Shown here piece by piece: positions 1-7,970 of a stretch of 64,000 nucleotides of DNA (the stretch's first letter is position 1; each line of letters starts with the position of its first letter). The notes beneath the pieces were generated by a model. The model saw only the letters and a program-made list of their open reading frames with translations, was not told where the DNA came from and did not search any database. Location of the stretch: contig NZ_QNVT01000025.1 of assembly GCF_003385515.1 (NCBI RefSeq), positions 1 to 64,000 on the forward strand, given 5' to 3'. Made by a program: the position numbers and the translations under genes. The stretch is from Chryseobacterium pennae (lineage in GTDB: Bacteria > Bacteroidota > Bacteroidia > Flavobacteriales > Weeksellaceae).

Positions 1-156
1 AAAATCAAAAACTTTAGATTACAGCTCAGAGGAGTAAAAGATAAATCTTTTTTTCTTTTTAGATTAACCAAACTTTTTGCGTAATCCACAACTTTTGGTA
101 CTGATCCATAATAGGAGAAAGTAATGCAAAAAAATAACAGCTTTCATATAAAAATT

Positions 157-190
157 AAAACCGCAACCATTAATTAATGATTGCGGTTTT
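157..190 (-). terminator. Hairpin terminator behind the tRNA gene
   Basis: A near-perfect palindrome with 17-nt arms and one mismatch contains AACCGCAA pairing with TTGCGGTT. A T-rich stretch follows it on the minus strand and a short T-run on the plus strand, so it could act in both directions. It sits 3 nt beyond the 3' end of tRNA-Met. I see no gene in positions 1-156. Confidence 0.7.
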
Positions 191-192
191 TG

Positions 193-266
193 TAGCGAAG
201 ACGGGAATTGAACCCGTGACCTCAGGGTTATGAATCCTGCGCTCTAACCAACTGAGCTACCTCGCC
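193..266 (-). tRNA. tRNA-Met (anticodon CAT)
   Basis: The reverse strand folds as a 74-nt cloverleaf. It starts GGCGAGG and pairs with CTTCGCT plus discriminator A. The D-arm is GCTCAGTTGGTTAGAGC, the anticodon loop TTCATAA gives CAT, and the T-arm has GGTTCAATTCC. CCA is not encoded. One A-C mismatch closes the anticodon stem. The acceptor stem pairs at position 1 (G-U), which suggests elongator Met rather than initiator. A CAT anticodon modified to read Ile cannot be excluded from sequence alone. Confidence 0.92.
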
Positions 267-310
267 GTTTTGGTGGTGCAAATATAGAAAAATATTCTTT
301 ACCTCCAAAA

Positions 311-1600
311 TTATTTTACCTTAAAATATTCCAAAACATCTCCTACATGATCTGGCTTACTGATTATCTTACTGTTAGAATCTAAAATAAAATAGGTCGG
401 AGTAGCATGAACATTGTAAGTATCTACGTAAGTACTATTCCAGCCTCTCAATTCTGAGTCATTGATCCATGGGAATGCAGCAATCTTTGTAGAATAAGAA
501 TTTTTATCCACATCTAAAGACAGAGCAATCACCTGAATATTTTTTGATTTCAGTTCATTGTATTTTTCCAATAGCTTTGGAAGTTCACTTTCACAGTGTG
601 AGCATGTAGATGACCAGAATATAATAACCTTTTTATCAGCCTTTACATCATGAATTGATTTAGCAGTGGTATTGGTTGCTGACTGGAACTTATAATTAGG
701 AAAGACAGCCCCCGTTTCTACATTAGCATTAGATTTTAATGTAGAAGCTAACCTATCGTTGATGGTACATTTAAGATTTTTAGCTAAACCAAGATATTTG
801 TTCTTAAATTCATCCATCTGATAAACATCAAAAATATCGATAAGTTCAGATAATACAGTCTGCCCTCTTGGGGTTTCAACCTTTAAGCGGTCTAAAAGTT
901 TATCTACAGAACCTCCGACATTAGTATTTCCTCCTGAATTCAGGTAAGCTACCAATACGGGTCTTAGTAATGATGAGCTTTCAAGCATATCGTTAGACTT
1001 ATCCAGGAAATTAATAATATCATCCTGATTAACCTTTTTATTATCTGCCGGATTTCCAATAAATTTGCTGTAGTTGGTATTATAATAAGCTACAAATGGA
1101 TGTTTTGCTGCATCAACGGAGCTCGATGTACCGGAAAGTCTATCGATTTCAGTTTTCAGAGCTTTTCCAAAGTCTGTATTATCCTTATAATATTCTTTAA
1201 TCTGGGCTAAAGCAGGAAGAATAAGTTCTTTCTTTTGTGAACCTTCCTGTTGTTTACTCATGATCTCATTAGCTTCATCCAGATAAATAACATCTTTCAC
1301 TTTATTATTCTGAATATCCAATTTGATATTTACATTTTTATTTTCAGAAATAAAGCTGATTGTATTGTTGGTTGAAGGGAAATAGAGTTTCATCATTCCC
1401 ATATAGTGATTTGGATATTTAAACGTCCACGTATTATTTTTACTCTGTTCTTTGGTAACAATAATATCTTTTGAACCGTTTAATGTATATAGAATAGCAT
1501 CTTTATCTGTAAAATCTGCCGGTGTCTGAACTGTAACTGTAAACTGAGCCTGCAGTGCAAATGTAGCTAAAACTGCAGATAGTGTATAAATCTTTTTCAT
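311..1600 (-). CDS. Exported TlpA-like thioredoxin-fold protein
   Basis: A 429-residue protein with an N-terminal signal peptide (cleavage probably after LQAQ). A long helical middle part with no motif I recognise is followed by a C-terminal thioredoxin-like domain. The redox pair is C-S-H-C at residues 333-336, preceded by FWSST, and the cis-proline loop ATPTY lies near residue 400. This matches periplasmic TlpA/ResA-type thiol-disulfide oxidoreductases of Bacteroidetes, which are large because of an N-terminal extension. Inferred role: reduction or isomerisation of disulfides in exported proteins. It stands alone, separated from its upstream neighbour by a terminator. Confidence 0.85.
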   Translation of the reverse strand: MKKIYTLSAVLATFALQAQFTVTVQTPADFTDKDAILYTLNGSKDIIVTKEQSKNNTWTFKYPNHYMGMMKLYFPSTNNTISFISENKNVNIKLDIQNNKVKDVIYLDEANEIMSKQQEGSQKKELILPALAQIKEYYKDNTDFGKALKTEIDRLSGTSSSVDAAKHPFVAYYNTNYSKFIGNPADNKKVNQDDIINFLDKSNDMLESSSLLRPVLVAYLNSGGNTNVGGSVDKLLDRLKVETPRGQTVLSELIDIFDVYQMDEFKNKYLGLAKNLKCTINDRLASTLKSNANVETGAVFPNYKFQSATNTTAKSIHDVKADKKVIIFWSSTCSHCESELPKLLEKYNELKSKNIQVIALSLDVDKNSYSTKIAAFPWINDSELRGWNSTYVDTYNVHATPTYFILDSNSKIISKPDHVGDVLEYFKVK

Positions 1601-1611
1601 AAAGTAAAAAT

Positions 1612-1642
1612 AAAAAAACTCTCTGATTAATCAGAGAGTTTA
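1612..1642 (-). terminator. Rho-independent terminator of the T9SS/PID-CTERM operon
   Basis: The perfect inverted repeat AACTCTCTGA/TCAGAGAGTT is followed on the minus strand by seven T residues. It lies 20 nt beyond the stop codon of the small PID-CTERM-like gene. Confidence 0.85.
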
Positions 1643-1661
1643 GTATTATTTTAATAAAATT

Positions 1662-1886
1662 TTATGCTTTAATGCTTTTATATTTCTTTGTGTAGAATGC
1701 AATGAATGCAACAGCTACTACAGCAAGTAAATACACATACATATCAATTGGTGCTGATGGTGCTCCACCTGTACCGTGACCACCGGTTCCTCCTCCTCCG
1801 GGAACTGGCATATCATCAGGATCCGCACTTACCAATATTGTGGTAAAGAAAAACAATGCAAATACTAGTTTATTTATGGTTTTCAT
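1662..1886 (-). CDS. Small PID-CTERM-like membrane peptide
   Basis: A 74-residue protein with a signal peptide (residues 1-21), a Pro/Gly-rich linker (PVPGGGGTGG), then A-P-I-D followed by one hydrophobic helix and a basic tail (KKYKSIKA). This architecture, with a PID tripeptide before a C-terminal helix and a basic end, matches what I know as the flavobacterial PID-CTERM sorting signal. The gene starts 8 nt after the stop of the T9SS protein gene upstream and shares its terminator, so the two are probably made together. Function is unknown. No exosortase-like gene is visible in the window. Confidence 0.7.
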   Translation of the reverse strand: MKTINKLVFALFFFTTILVSADPDDMPVPGGGGTGGHGTGGAPSAPIDMYVYLLAVVAVAFIAFYTKKYKSIKA

Positions 1887-1894
1887 ATTAATTT

Positions 1895-3877
1895 TTATTT
1901 TAAGATTTTGGTGTTAACTATTACTCCTTTATCCGAAACAACTTTTACAACGTAAGAACTCTTCACTGAACCATCAAGTTCAATTACGAAATCCTTAGAT
2001 GTATCAACAGTTTTCTTAGAGATGATAAGTTTACCACTCATATCATAAACTTCAATATCTGCTTTTTTCCAATCTGGGTCAAATCTAACGATATAATTAC
2101 TGATTGCAGGATTGTATACAACTGTTGTTCTGGAAAGTGTAGCAGTTTCCTTAGCTGCAAGAGTTCCTTTATTAGGCTCTCCATAATATAAATTATAAGA
2201 TTTAGAGCTTACAGGAACTACATCTCCTTGTTTTGCTTGTTGTACAGATCCATTAGATGCTTTATAGTAGAATCCTGTTCCTGAAGACAACTGGTGTGTT
2301 CCGGCAGGAAGCATTTCTGCATTCTCTCTGATTTCAAATTTATAAGAAACTATTTTTTTATCCGGTTTACTAAAATCAAAATTCCATAGTAATAAATCTT
2401 TTCCTAAGAAATCTTTTTCATTAGCTTCGTTGATATATAACCAATATTTTGCATTATAGTTTGGATCATAACCTCCATTTGGTGCTTCCTCAAAAGTACC
2501 GATAAGATTACTGCTGCTAGCGGCAGCCTGTACTGTAGTTGCAATAGAAGTCTGGTGACCGGTAGTAGCTGTAGCAGAAACTACATAATAAGCTCTTCCA
2601 AGCTCATTACCATTAGCATCAAGACCGATAACTCCTAATTGCTTAATACTTGCTCCAGCAGATTTATTAGCTTTACCAGCCATTTTAGCAGCATTTACAT
2701 TATAGTCTGTTCCATCAACTCTCACTACATCCTTAAATCGTCTAAGGGTACTGAAATTCAAATTTTGAGCACTATTGTCTCTAAGCTTAATAATAAATGG
2801 CTGCATTGGTTTAATAATTAATCCAATATCTCCAACAGGAGTTCCATTTAAATTAAATGTCTGCTTTAATGCGCCTGTAGTAAAAGTATACCCATTAGCC
2901 TGTGTTACCACTGAACCTGATGTATACTCAATACCCATGATATTAGCAACATTATTACCGTCTGTAATTGCTCCGCCTTCAATATAACCAATCTTAGAAA
3001 GGTCCAGATTTGTAAGGAACGGGTTACCAAACTGGTAAATATTTTTACCATAAGTTACATTCCACTCTCCGTTAGGAAGATCAAACTGATCCTGAAGGTA
3101 AGAGTTATAAGCTTCACCATAACTGTTTGCTCCGTTACCGCCAGGACCGAAATATACATTTCCTCCATTTTGTAAATTCACAGGAGCAAAGGTAGCATAT
3201 GGTCTACCGCTTATCTTATTCACGGAACCTGATACAGGCGTATTAAGATTTAGGTTGTTATTTCTAGAACCTAACATATAATATGCCGGACCATTACTGG
3301 TTGTACTTGACAAATCAGTAACATGATCAGATTTAGCCTGGGCATTATTCCATTGCAAAATAAGATCATTGTTTACATTACCAGGATTCTGAATATTTCT
3401 TACAGTACCGAATGTTTTTCCTAATTCGGTTGATAATGAACTGTAAGCTTTACCGAAGAAAGGAAGTGCAATTTGTTGGAAATAATTGCCGTCACCTTGT
3501 TTGTCTGTCAGGTATTCTTTAGTTACAATACCTGTAATGTTGGACTGAGTTAGCCCATCAATGTACAATTGACCGTACGTAGAAGAAGCATAAGTACCAG
3601 GGGTATTCAGCCTTAAAACAATATTATCTCCATTGGTGGTTTTATCCGCACCTAATGCATCAATTGTTTTTAAAGCATCTGTACCTGATCCTACAATCAT
3701 TACATTTCCACGTACATCCAGAACGCCTGTGTCTTTTGTTTGGACACCGCCACCGCTATAAACTAGGGTGCCTTCGCTCACATACATTTTAGCATCAGTG
3801 TCTACGTGACATAATATCTGCGCCTGAACAGAATAACTGATTGCTAAAAGACCTATAGCAAATAAACTTTTTCTCAT
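1895..3877 (-). CDS. Large secreted protein with T9SS type A sorting domain
   Basis: A 660-residue protein with signal peptide (MRKSLFAIGLL to QAQ). The long low-complexity extracellular region is rich in Asn, Gly and Thr. The last 75 residues resemble the type A sorting domain of the type IX secretion system, with YDMSGKLI followed by a beta strand and the ending VVNTKILK. The protein is expected to cross the outer membrane and be surface-attached or released. The central region shows repeated Gly/Asn turns like adhesins, but no named domain is recognisable. It is co-transcribed with the PID-CTERM-like peptide downstream. Confidence 0.8.
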   Translation of the reverse strand: MRKSLFAIGLLAISYSVQAQILCHVDTDAKMYVSEGTLVYSGGGVQTKDTGVLDVRGNVMIVGSGTDALKTIDALGADKTTNGDNIVLRLNTPGTYASSTYGQLYIDGLTQSNITGIVTKEYLTDKQGDGNYFQQIALPFFGKAYSSLSTELGKTFGTVRNIQNPGNVNNDLILQWNNAQAKSDHVTDLSSTTSNGPAYYMLGSRNNNLNLNTPVSGSVNKISGRPYATFAPVNLQNGGNVYFGPGGNGANSYGEAYNSYLQDQFDLPNGEWNVTYGKNIYQFGNPFLTNLDLSKIGYIEGGAITDGNNVANIMGIEYTSGSVVTQANGYTFTTGALKQTFNLNGTPVGDIGLIIKPMQPFIIKLRDNSAQNLNFSTLRRFKDVVRVDGTDYNVNAAKMAGKANKSAGASIKQLGVIGLDANGNELGRAYYVVSATATTGHQTSIATTVQAAASSSNLIGTFEEAPNGGYDPNYNAKYWLYINEANEKDFLGKDLLLWNFDFSKPDKKIVSYKFEIRENAEMLPAGTHQLSSGTGFYYKASNGSVQQAKQGDVVPVSSKSYNLYYGEPNKGTLAAKETATLSRTTVVYNPAISNYIVRFDPDWKKADIEVYDMSGKLIISKKTVDTSKDFVIELDGSVKSSYVVKVVSDKGVIVNTKILK

Positions 3878-3951
3878 TGTATAAATTATTTGTGTGTTAA
3901 TACAATCTTCACCCGCAAAGGTATTATTTTTTTCTTTAAAAAAAAAACATT

Positions 3952-5139
3952 TTATCTATTAATCAAAATATTATCTTCTGTTAAGACAATCTTTTTTTCT
4001 TCTCCGATTGAAAACATATAGTCTTCTAGGACCTTTTCTGTGGTACCTCTCAGACCTCTTGCTCCTAATCCTTTATCAATAGTTTCCTCCACAATTTTCT
4101 CGATTGCCCCGTCTGTAATTACCAAATCTGTGCCATCCATCTTAAAAAGCTCCACAAATTGATTCACGATCGAATTTTTAGGTTCTTTCATAATTCTTAC
4201 CAGTGTCTCTTTTGTGAGTTTATCAAGGTAAGTGATGATTGGAAACCTTCCTAAAAGTTCGGGAATTAATCCGAAAGAACGTAAATCAATCGCATTAATA
4301 TTTGTTAATACATATTCATCTTCATCCGTTTTATTGATTTTTTCTGAACTGAAACCAATGGCCTGCTTGTTCATTCTTCTTTCGATGATCTCCTTAATAC
4401 CGTCAAAAGCTCCTCCGGCAATAAACAGGATATTCTGAGTATTCACCTGAATATACTTTTGGTCAGGATGTTTTCTTCCTCCCTGTGGCGGAACGTTTAC
4501 AATACTTCCTTCCAACAGTTTCAGCAATCCCTGCTGTACTCCTTCTCCTGATACATCTCTTGTAATACTCGGGTTGTCTGATTTTCTTGCAATCTTATCG
4601 ATCTCATCAATAAAGACAATTCCTCTTTCAGCTTTTTCCACATCATAGTCTGCCACCATCAATAGTCTCGAAAGGATACTTTCAACATCTTCCCCTACAT
4701 ATCCTGCTTCTGTCAGAATTGTTGCATCCACGATACAGAAAGGAACATTAAGCTCTCTTGCAATCGTTTTAGCCAATAGGGTTTTTCCTGTACCGGTCTC
4801 TCCTATCATAATGATATTGGACTTCTCCAGCTCTACCTCTCTGTTTTCATCCTGAGCATGAAGCAATCTCTTATAATGATTGTACACGGCAATGGAAAGT
4901 TGTTTTTTTGCCTGATCCTGTCCTATTACATACTGATCAAGAAATACTTTAATTTCTTTTGGTTTTTTAAGATCTTCCATATTGTCTGCTGGTGAATGCC
5001 CTGATTTCGAGGCACTGTCTTTTACAATTACATGTGCCTGCTCTATACAATTTTCACAAATAAAACCGTCCTGCCCAGAAATCAACATCTGTACTTCATT
5101 TCTTTTTCTTCCACAGAAAGAACATTGGTTTGGATTCAT
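3952..5139 (-). CDS. clpX: ATP-dependent Clp protease ATP-binding subunit ClpX
   Basis: A 395-residue AAA+ unfoldase that delivers substrates to ClpP in the cytosol. The N-terminal zinc-binding domain has C6-x2-C9 and C28-x2-C31. Walker A is GETGTGKT (113-120), the pore loop is GYVG (146-149), and Walker B is IVFIDEID (174-181). An IGF-type ClpP-docking loop (AIGFSSE) is present. The C-terminal small domain has the sensor-2 region GLGARGLRG. Length fits ClpX. clpP is not adjacent, so the usual clpP-clpX pairing is broken here. Confidence 0.97.
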   Translation of the reverse strand: MNPNQCSFCGRKRNEVQMLISGQDGFICENCIEQAHVIVKDSASKSGHSPADNMEDLKKPKEIKVFLDQYVIGQDQAKKQLSIAVYNHYKRLLHAQDENREVELEKSNIIMIGETGTGKTLLAKTIARELNVPFCIVDATILTEAGYVGEDVESILSRLLMVADYDVEKAERGIVFIDEIDKIARKSDNPSITRDVSGEGVQQGLLKLLEGSIVNVPPQGGRKHPDQKYIQVNTQNILFIAGGAFDGIKEIIERRMNKQAIGFSSEKINKTDEDEYVLTNINAIDLRSFGLIPELLGRFPIITYLDKLTKETLVRIMKEPKNSIVNQFVELFKMDGTDLVITDGAIEKIVEETIDKGLGARGLRGTTEKVLEDYMFSIGEEKKIVLTEDNILINR

Positions 5140-5167
5140 ATTATATAATATATGTATATGTTAAAGA

Positions 5168-5197
5168 AAATCGTAAAAAATTACTTTTTTACGATTT
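5168..5197 (-). terminator. Hairpin between HIT gene and clpX
   Basis: The 13-bp stem AAATCGTAAAAAA/TTTTTTACGATTT with a 4-nt loop is followed by TCTTT on the minus strand. It is AT-rich, so it may be a weak terminator or an attenuator ahead of clpX. Confidence 0.5.
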
Positions 5198-5205
5198 CCT
5201 GTGTT

Positions 5206-5595
5206 TTAAGAATTAATAATTGAGTTTTGGATCTCTGTATATTCTTCGTTCGTTAATTTTAGTCTTTCATTTCTGAAGTTCATGTCTTCCATCTTGTTTA
5301 AAGGAATAAGATGAATGTGGGCATGAGGAACTTCAAGTCCTACAACCGCTACTCCTACTCTTACACATGGAATTGCAGTTTTGATCTTCTTGGCAACCTC
5401 TTGGGCAAATCCCCAAAGGTTTTTGTATTCTTCACTTTCAAGATCAAAAATCAAATCCACTTCTTTTTTCGGAACTACTAAAGTATGTCCTTTCACCAAA
5501 GGCATTGCATCGAGGAACGCAATAAAGTTTTCGTTCTCAGCAATTTTATAAGAGGGAATTTCGCCGTTGATGATTTTTGTGAAGATAGTGCTCAT
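5206..5595 (-). CDS. HIT family nucleotide-binding hydrolase
   Basis: A 129-residue HIT-fold protein. The catalytic triad motif H-A-H-I-H lies at residues 91-95, and the N-terminus is IFTKIINGEIPSYKI, typical of the HinT/Hit branch. Family members hydrolyse adenylated or guanylated substrates such as AMP-lysine or AMP-amidates. The gene lies 56 nt downstream of greA on the same strand, a pairing common in Bacteroidetes, and may be co-transcribed with it. Confidence 0.93.
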   Translation of the reverse strand: MSTIFTKIINGEIPSYKIAENENFIAFLDAMPLVKGHTLVVPKKEVDLIFDLESEEYKNLWGFAQEVAKKIKTAIPCVRVGVAVVGLEVPHAHIHLIPLNKMEDMNFRNERLKLTNEEYTEIQNSIINS

Positions 5596-5651
5596 TTTTT
5601 ATAAGTTAGAGATTAAATACTGGAAGTTTAGAAATGAAAGGGTGTATCAGA

Positions 5652-6122
5652 CTATAGAGAAATGTCTAATACTTCAAAAGAAAGTTTATTTCCGTTTGGT
5701 AAAGTAATTTCAGCCGTTTCACCTTTAACTTTACCTAATAAACCTTTAGCAATTGGAGTGTTTACAGAAATTCTTCCTGTCTTAAGGTCGCTTTCGTTAT
5801 CCGGCACCAATGTAAATACCTGCTCCTGCTTCGTTGCATTATTCTTAAGCTTCACTGTAGTTAAGATAGAAACTTTTGAAGTATCTAATTGGCTTTCGTC
5901 TATAATTTTAGAAGTTGAGATAACATCTTTCAGCTTGGAAATTCTCATTTCAAGCATTCCCTGAGCCTCTTTAGCCGCATCATATTCTGCATTTTCAGAC
6001 AAATCACCTTTGTCTCTAGCTTCTGCGATCTGCTGAGTAATTTTTGGTCTTTCCACAGTTTCCAACTGTTCCAGCTCAGCTTTCATTTTCTCAAGGCCCT
6101 CCTTTGTTACATAGCTTGCCAT
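5652..6122 (-). CDS. greA: Transcription elongation factor GreA
   Basis: GreA rescues backtracked RNA polymerase by stimulating transcript cleavage. The protein starts MASYVTKEGLEKM and has the N-terminal coiled coil with the acidic tip motif DLSENAEYDAAKEAQ, then the FKBP-like C-terminal domain (VKGETAEITLPNG). I place the start at the ATG at 6122 (156 residues). A frame extending to a TTG at 6131 adds only three residues and lacks support. The gene is transcribed divergently from the lipoprotein at 6233, and the 110-nt gap must hold both promoters. Confidence 0.96.
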   Translation of the reverse strand: MASYVTKEGLEKMKAELEQLETVERPKITQQIAEARDKGDLSENAEYDAAKEAQGMLEMRISKLKDVISTSKIIDESQLDTSKVSILTTVKLKNNATKQEQVFTLVPDNESDLKTGRISVNTPIAKGLLGKVKGETAEITLPNGNKLSFEVLDISL

Positions 6123-6232
6123 AATTTTCAAAATTTAGTTTTAGTATAAAAAAATAATCCGACATTTGCCGGACAATGTTTTACGTGTTATAATCGTTTA
6201 ATTTTTACAAATATATAAAAATTTAAATTGAA

Positions 6233-6691
6233 ATGAAAAAAACTTTTTCGATACTATCTATTTTCATCATATTGATTTTCAGTAATTTATCCATAAACTC
6301 ATGTGGGAGCAGAGAAGATACAGTAAGCTGCTTTCCCAATGTTCCTATCAATGTAACCATTAATCTAAATACCATGCCTAAGTATAATGCTTTGAATTAT
6401 GACAATGGCTGGGCTTACATCAACGAACAGCAATCCGGAACCAGAGGATTGATCATTGTACGTACGGGAAATGTATTTAAAATATATGATCGTAACGCTC
6501 CTCATCTATGTCCGGATAATGATACAACACTTGAGGTTAAAGACAATATCGCTATTATATGTCCGAAAGATAATACAAAATGGATTTTAAGGACAGGTCA
6601 ACCTGAAGCCGGCTCTAAAACTTCATTACCACCCAAAACATATCCTTACAATTATGACGAGGTTAGTAAAACTTTAAATATTTACTTTTAG
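6233..6691 (+). CDS. Lipoprotein with a decayed Rieske-like domain
   Basis: A 152-residue protein with a lipoprotein signal (hydrophobic stretch ending NSCGS, lipidated Cys near residue 24). Residues 84-152 follow the Rieske layout: IYDRNAPH, then LEVKDNIAIICPKD, then a Gly/Pro turn and a C-terminal strand. A working Rieske site needs C-x-H and C-x2-H. Here the first reads A-P-H (His91 kept, Cys lost) and the second C-P-K-D (Cys110 kept, His lost), so a [2Fe-2S] cluster is unlikely. The gene lies 9 nt before dtd and is probably co-transcribed with it. Function unknown; the Rieske relation is my inference from spacing. Confidence 0.75.
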   Translation: MKKTFSILSIFIILIFSNLSINSCGSREDTVSCFPNVPINVTINLNTMPKYNALNYDNGWAYINEQQSGTRGLIIVRTGNVFKIYDRNAPHLCPDNDTTLEVKDNIAIICPKDNTKWILRTGQPEAGSKTSLPPKTYPYNYDEVSKTLNIYF

Positions 6692-6700
6692 AATAATAAA

Positions 6701-7150
6701 ATGAAGATCGTTATACAAAGAGTTTCTGAAGCCAATGTAAAAGTAGACGGAAAAACCGTTGGCGAAATAGAAAAGGGATTAATGCTGTTGGTGGGTATTG
6801 ATGAGAATGATGAAAAAGCAGATGCAGATTGGCTGGTACAGAAAATACTCAATCTGAGAATCTTTGGTGATGAAGATAACAAGCTTAATCTTTCTGTAAA
6901 GGATATTTCCGGGGAGATCCTCTGCATCAGCCAGTTTACCCTGATTGCAGATTATAAAAAAGGAAACCGTCCTTCTTTCATTAAAGCAGCCAAACCTGAT
7001 AAAGCCGTTCCTCTATTTGATTATTTTAAAGAAGAGATGGCAAAATCCGGATTAAAGACAGAGAGCGGTATTTTCGGGGCAGATATGAAAGTTTCACTGA
7101 TTAATGACGGGCCTGTAACCATCGTTATGGACTCAATAACCAAAAGCTGA
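6701..7150 (+). CDS. dtd: D-aminoacyl-tRNA deacylase Dtd
   Basis: A 149-residue cytosolic proofreading enzyme that removes D-amino acids or glycine mischarged on tRNA. The two signature motifs are present: SQFTL at residues 77-81 and GPVT at 137-140 (cross-subunit Gly-cisPro motif). N-terminus MKIVIQRVSEANVKVDG is typical. It is the second gene of a three-gene plus-strand unit ending at a strong terminator near 7830. Confidence 0.97.
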   Translation: MKIVIQRVSEANVKVDGKTVGEIEKGLMLLVGIDENDEKADADWLVQKILNLRIFGDEDNKLNLSVKDISGEILCISQFTLIADYKKGNRPSFIKAAKPDKAVPLFDYFKEEMAKSGLKTESGIFGADMKVSLINDGPVTIVMDSITKS

Positions 7151-7166
7151 TTACAGAAGTAAGTAT

Positions 7167-7763
7167 ATGAAGAACAAGAATATTATCATCGCTTATCTTG
7201 TATTGACATTGATTTTCCTGAGTGAAATTGTTTTAAATTTTAATAAATACAGTTATGCCGGATATTACACGGATAAAATTATAGGCTGGCTCTGGCTTGC
7301 AATGACTGTTTTTATCATTATCAGGCTTTGGAAGAAAAAAGCAATAAAGGCTTATTTTGGACTTTTGATTGCAGGAATTATTTTGAGTATCCTACCCATG
7401 ATGATTCCTTTTTTTGCTATTCTCGGTTATTTCTCAACTTTTGACAACTACCAGAGAATTCAGCTTAATAATGACTACCGAATTGAGAGATATCGTCCCG
7501 GAGCACTATCTAAACCGCATATAGCTATTTACAGGCAGAAAGGTATTCTGGAAAAAAATATCAGCAAAGTGCCCTATATTGATGTTTTGGAAAGAGTTTT
7601 ACAACGTTCTTCGATTGACATTTCAAGTGATGAGAGACAGGAAGGAATTCAGGAAGCCAGATTCGTAAATGCAAACAAAGACAGCATCGGCGTTGAATAC
7701 CAGATCATGAATAAAAAGCAGATTTTTTATCACAGAATCTACGAAAATCAATTTGAAGATTAA
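7167..7763 (+). CDS. Hypothetical membrane protein
   Basis: A 198-residue protein of unrecognised family. Three hydrophobic helices lie in the first 100 residues (around 6-24, 40-55 and 64-92). A polar C-terminal half, rich in Arg, Ile and Gln, follows. The gene starts 16 nt after dtd and precedes a terminator, so it is probably the last gene of the lipoprotein-dtd unit. No catalytic motif seen. Confidence 0.75.
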   Translation: MKNKNIIIAYLVLTLIFLSEIVLNFNKYSYAGYYTDKIIGWLWLAMTVFIIIRLWKKKAIKAYFGLLIAGIILSILPMMIPFFAILGYFSTFDNYQRIQLNNDYRIERYRPGALSKPHIAIYRQKGILEKNISKVPYIDVLERVLQRSSIDISSDERQEGIQEARFVNANKDSIGVEYQIMNKKQIFYHRIYENQFED

Positions 7764-7796
7764 CCGCATTGATCCTTCACTGCATACCAATAAAGA

Positions 7797-7830
7797 AATA
7801 CCTTTCAGTTTTACTGAAAGGTATTTTTTT
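7797..7830 (+). terminator. Rho-independent terminator of the dtd unit
   Basis: The 13-bp inverted repeat AATACCTTTCAGT/ACTGAAAGGTATT with a 3-nt loop is followed by a run of T residues. Confidence 0.9.
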
Positions 7831-7970
7831 TAGAAAAATATGATAAATCCTTTGCACAAAGGACAAACCGGCTCATTGAAAAATAAATTCACAAAAACGT
7901 GATTTGTTTTCATTTTATTATTATTTTTGATATTATCCAAACCAATTCACAACCATTTAATAAAAATAAC

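Noticed and set aside
7899..7970. Protease start at 7899
   Set aside because: The first 24 residues lack signal-peptide character, whereas the ATG at 7971 starts a clean signal.
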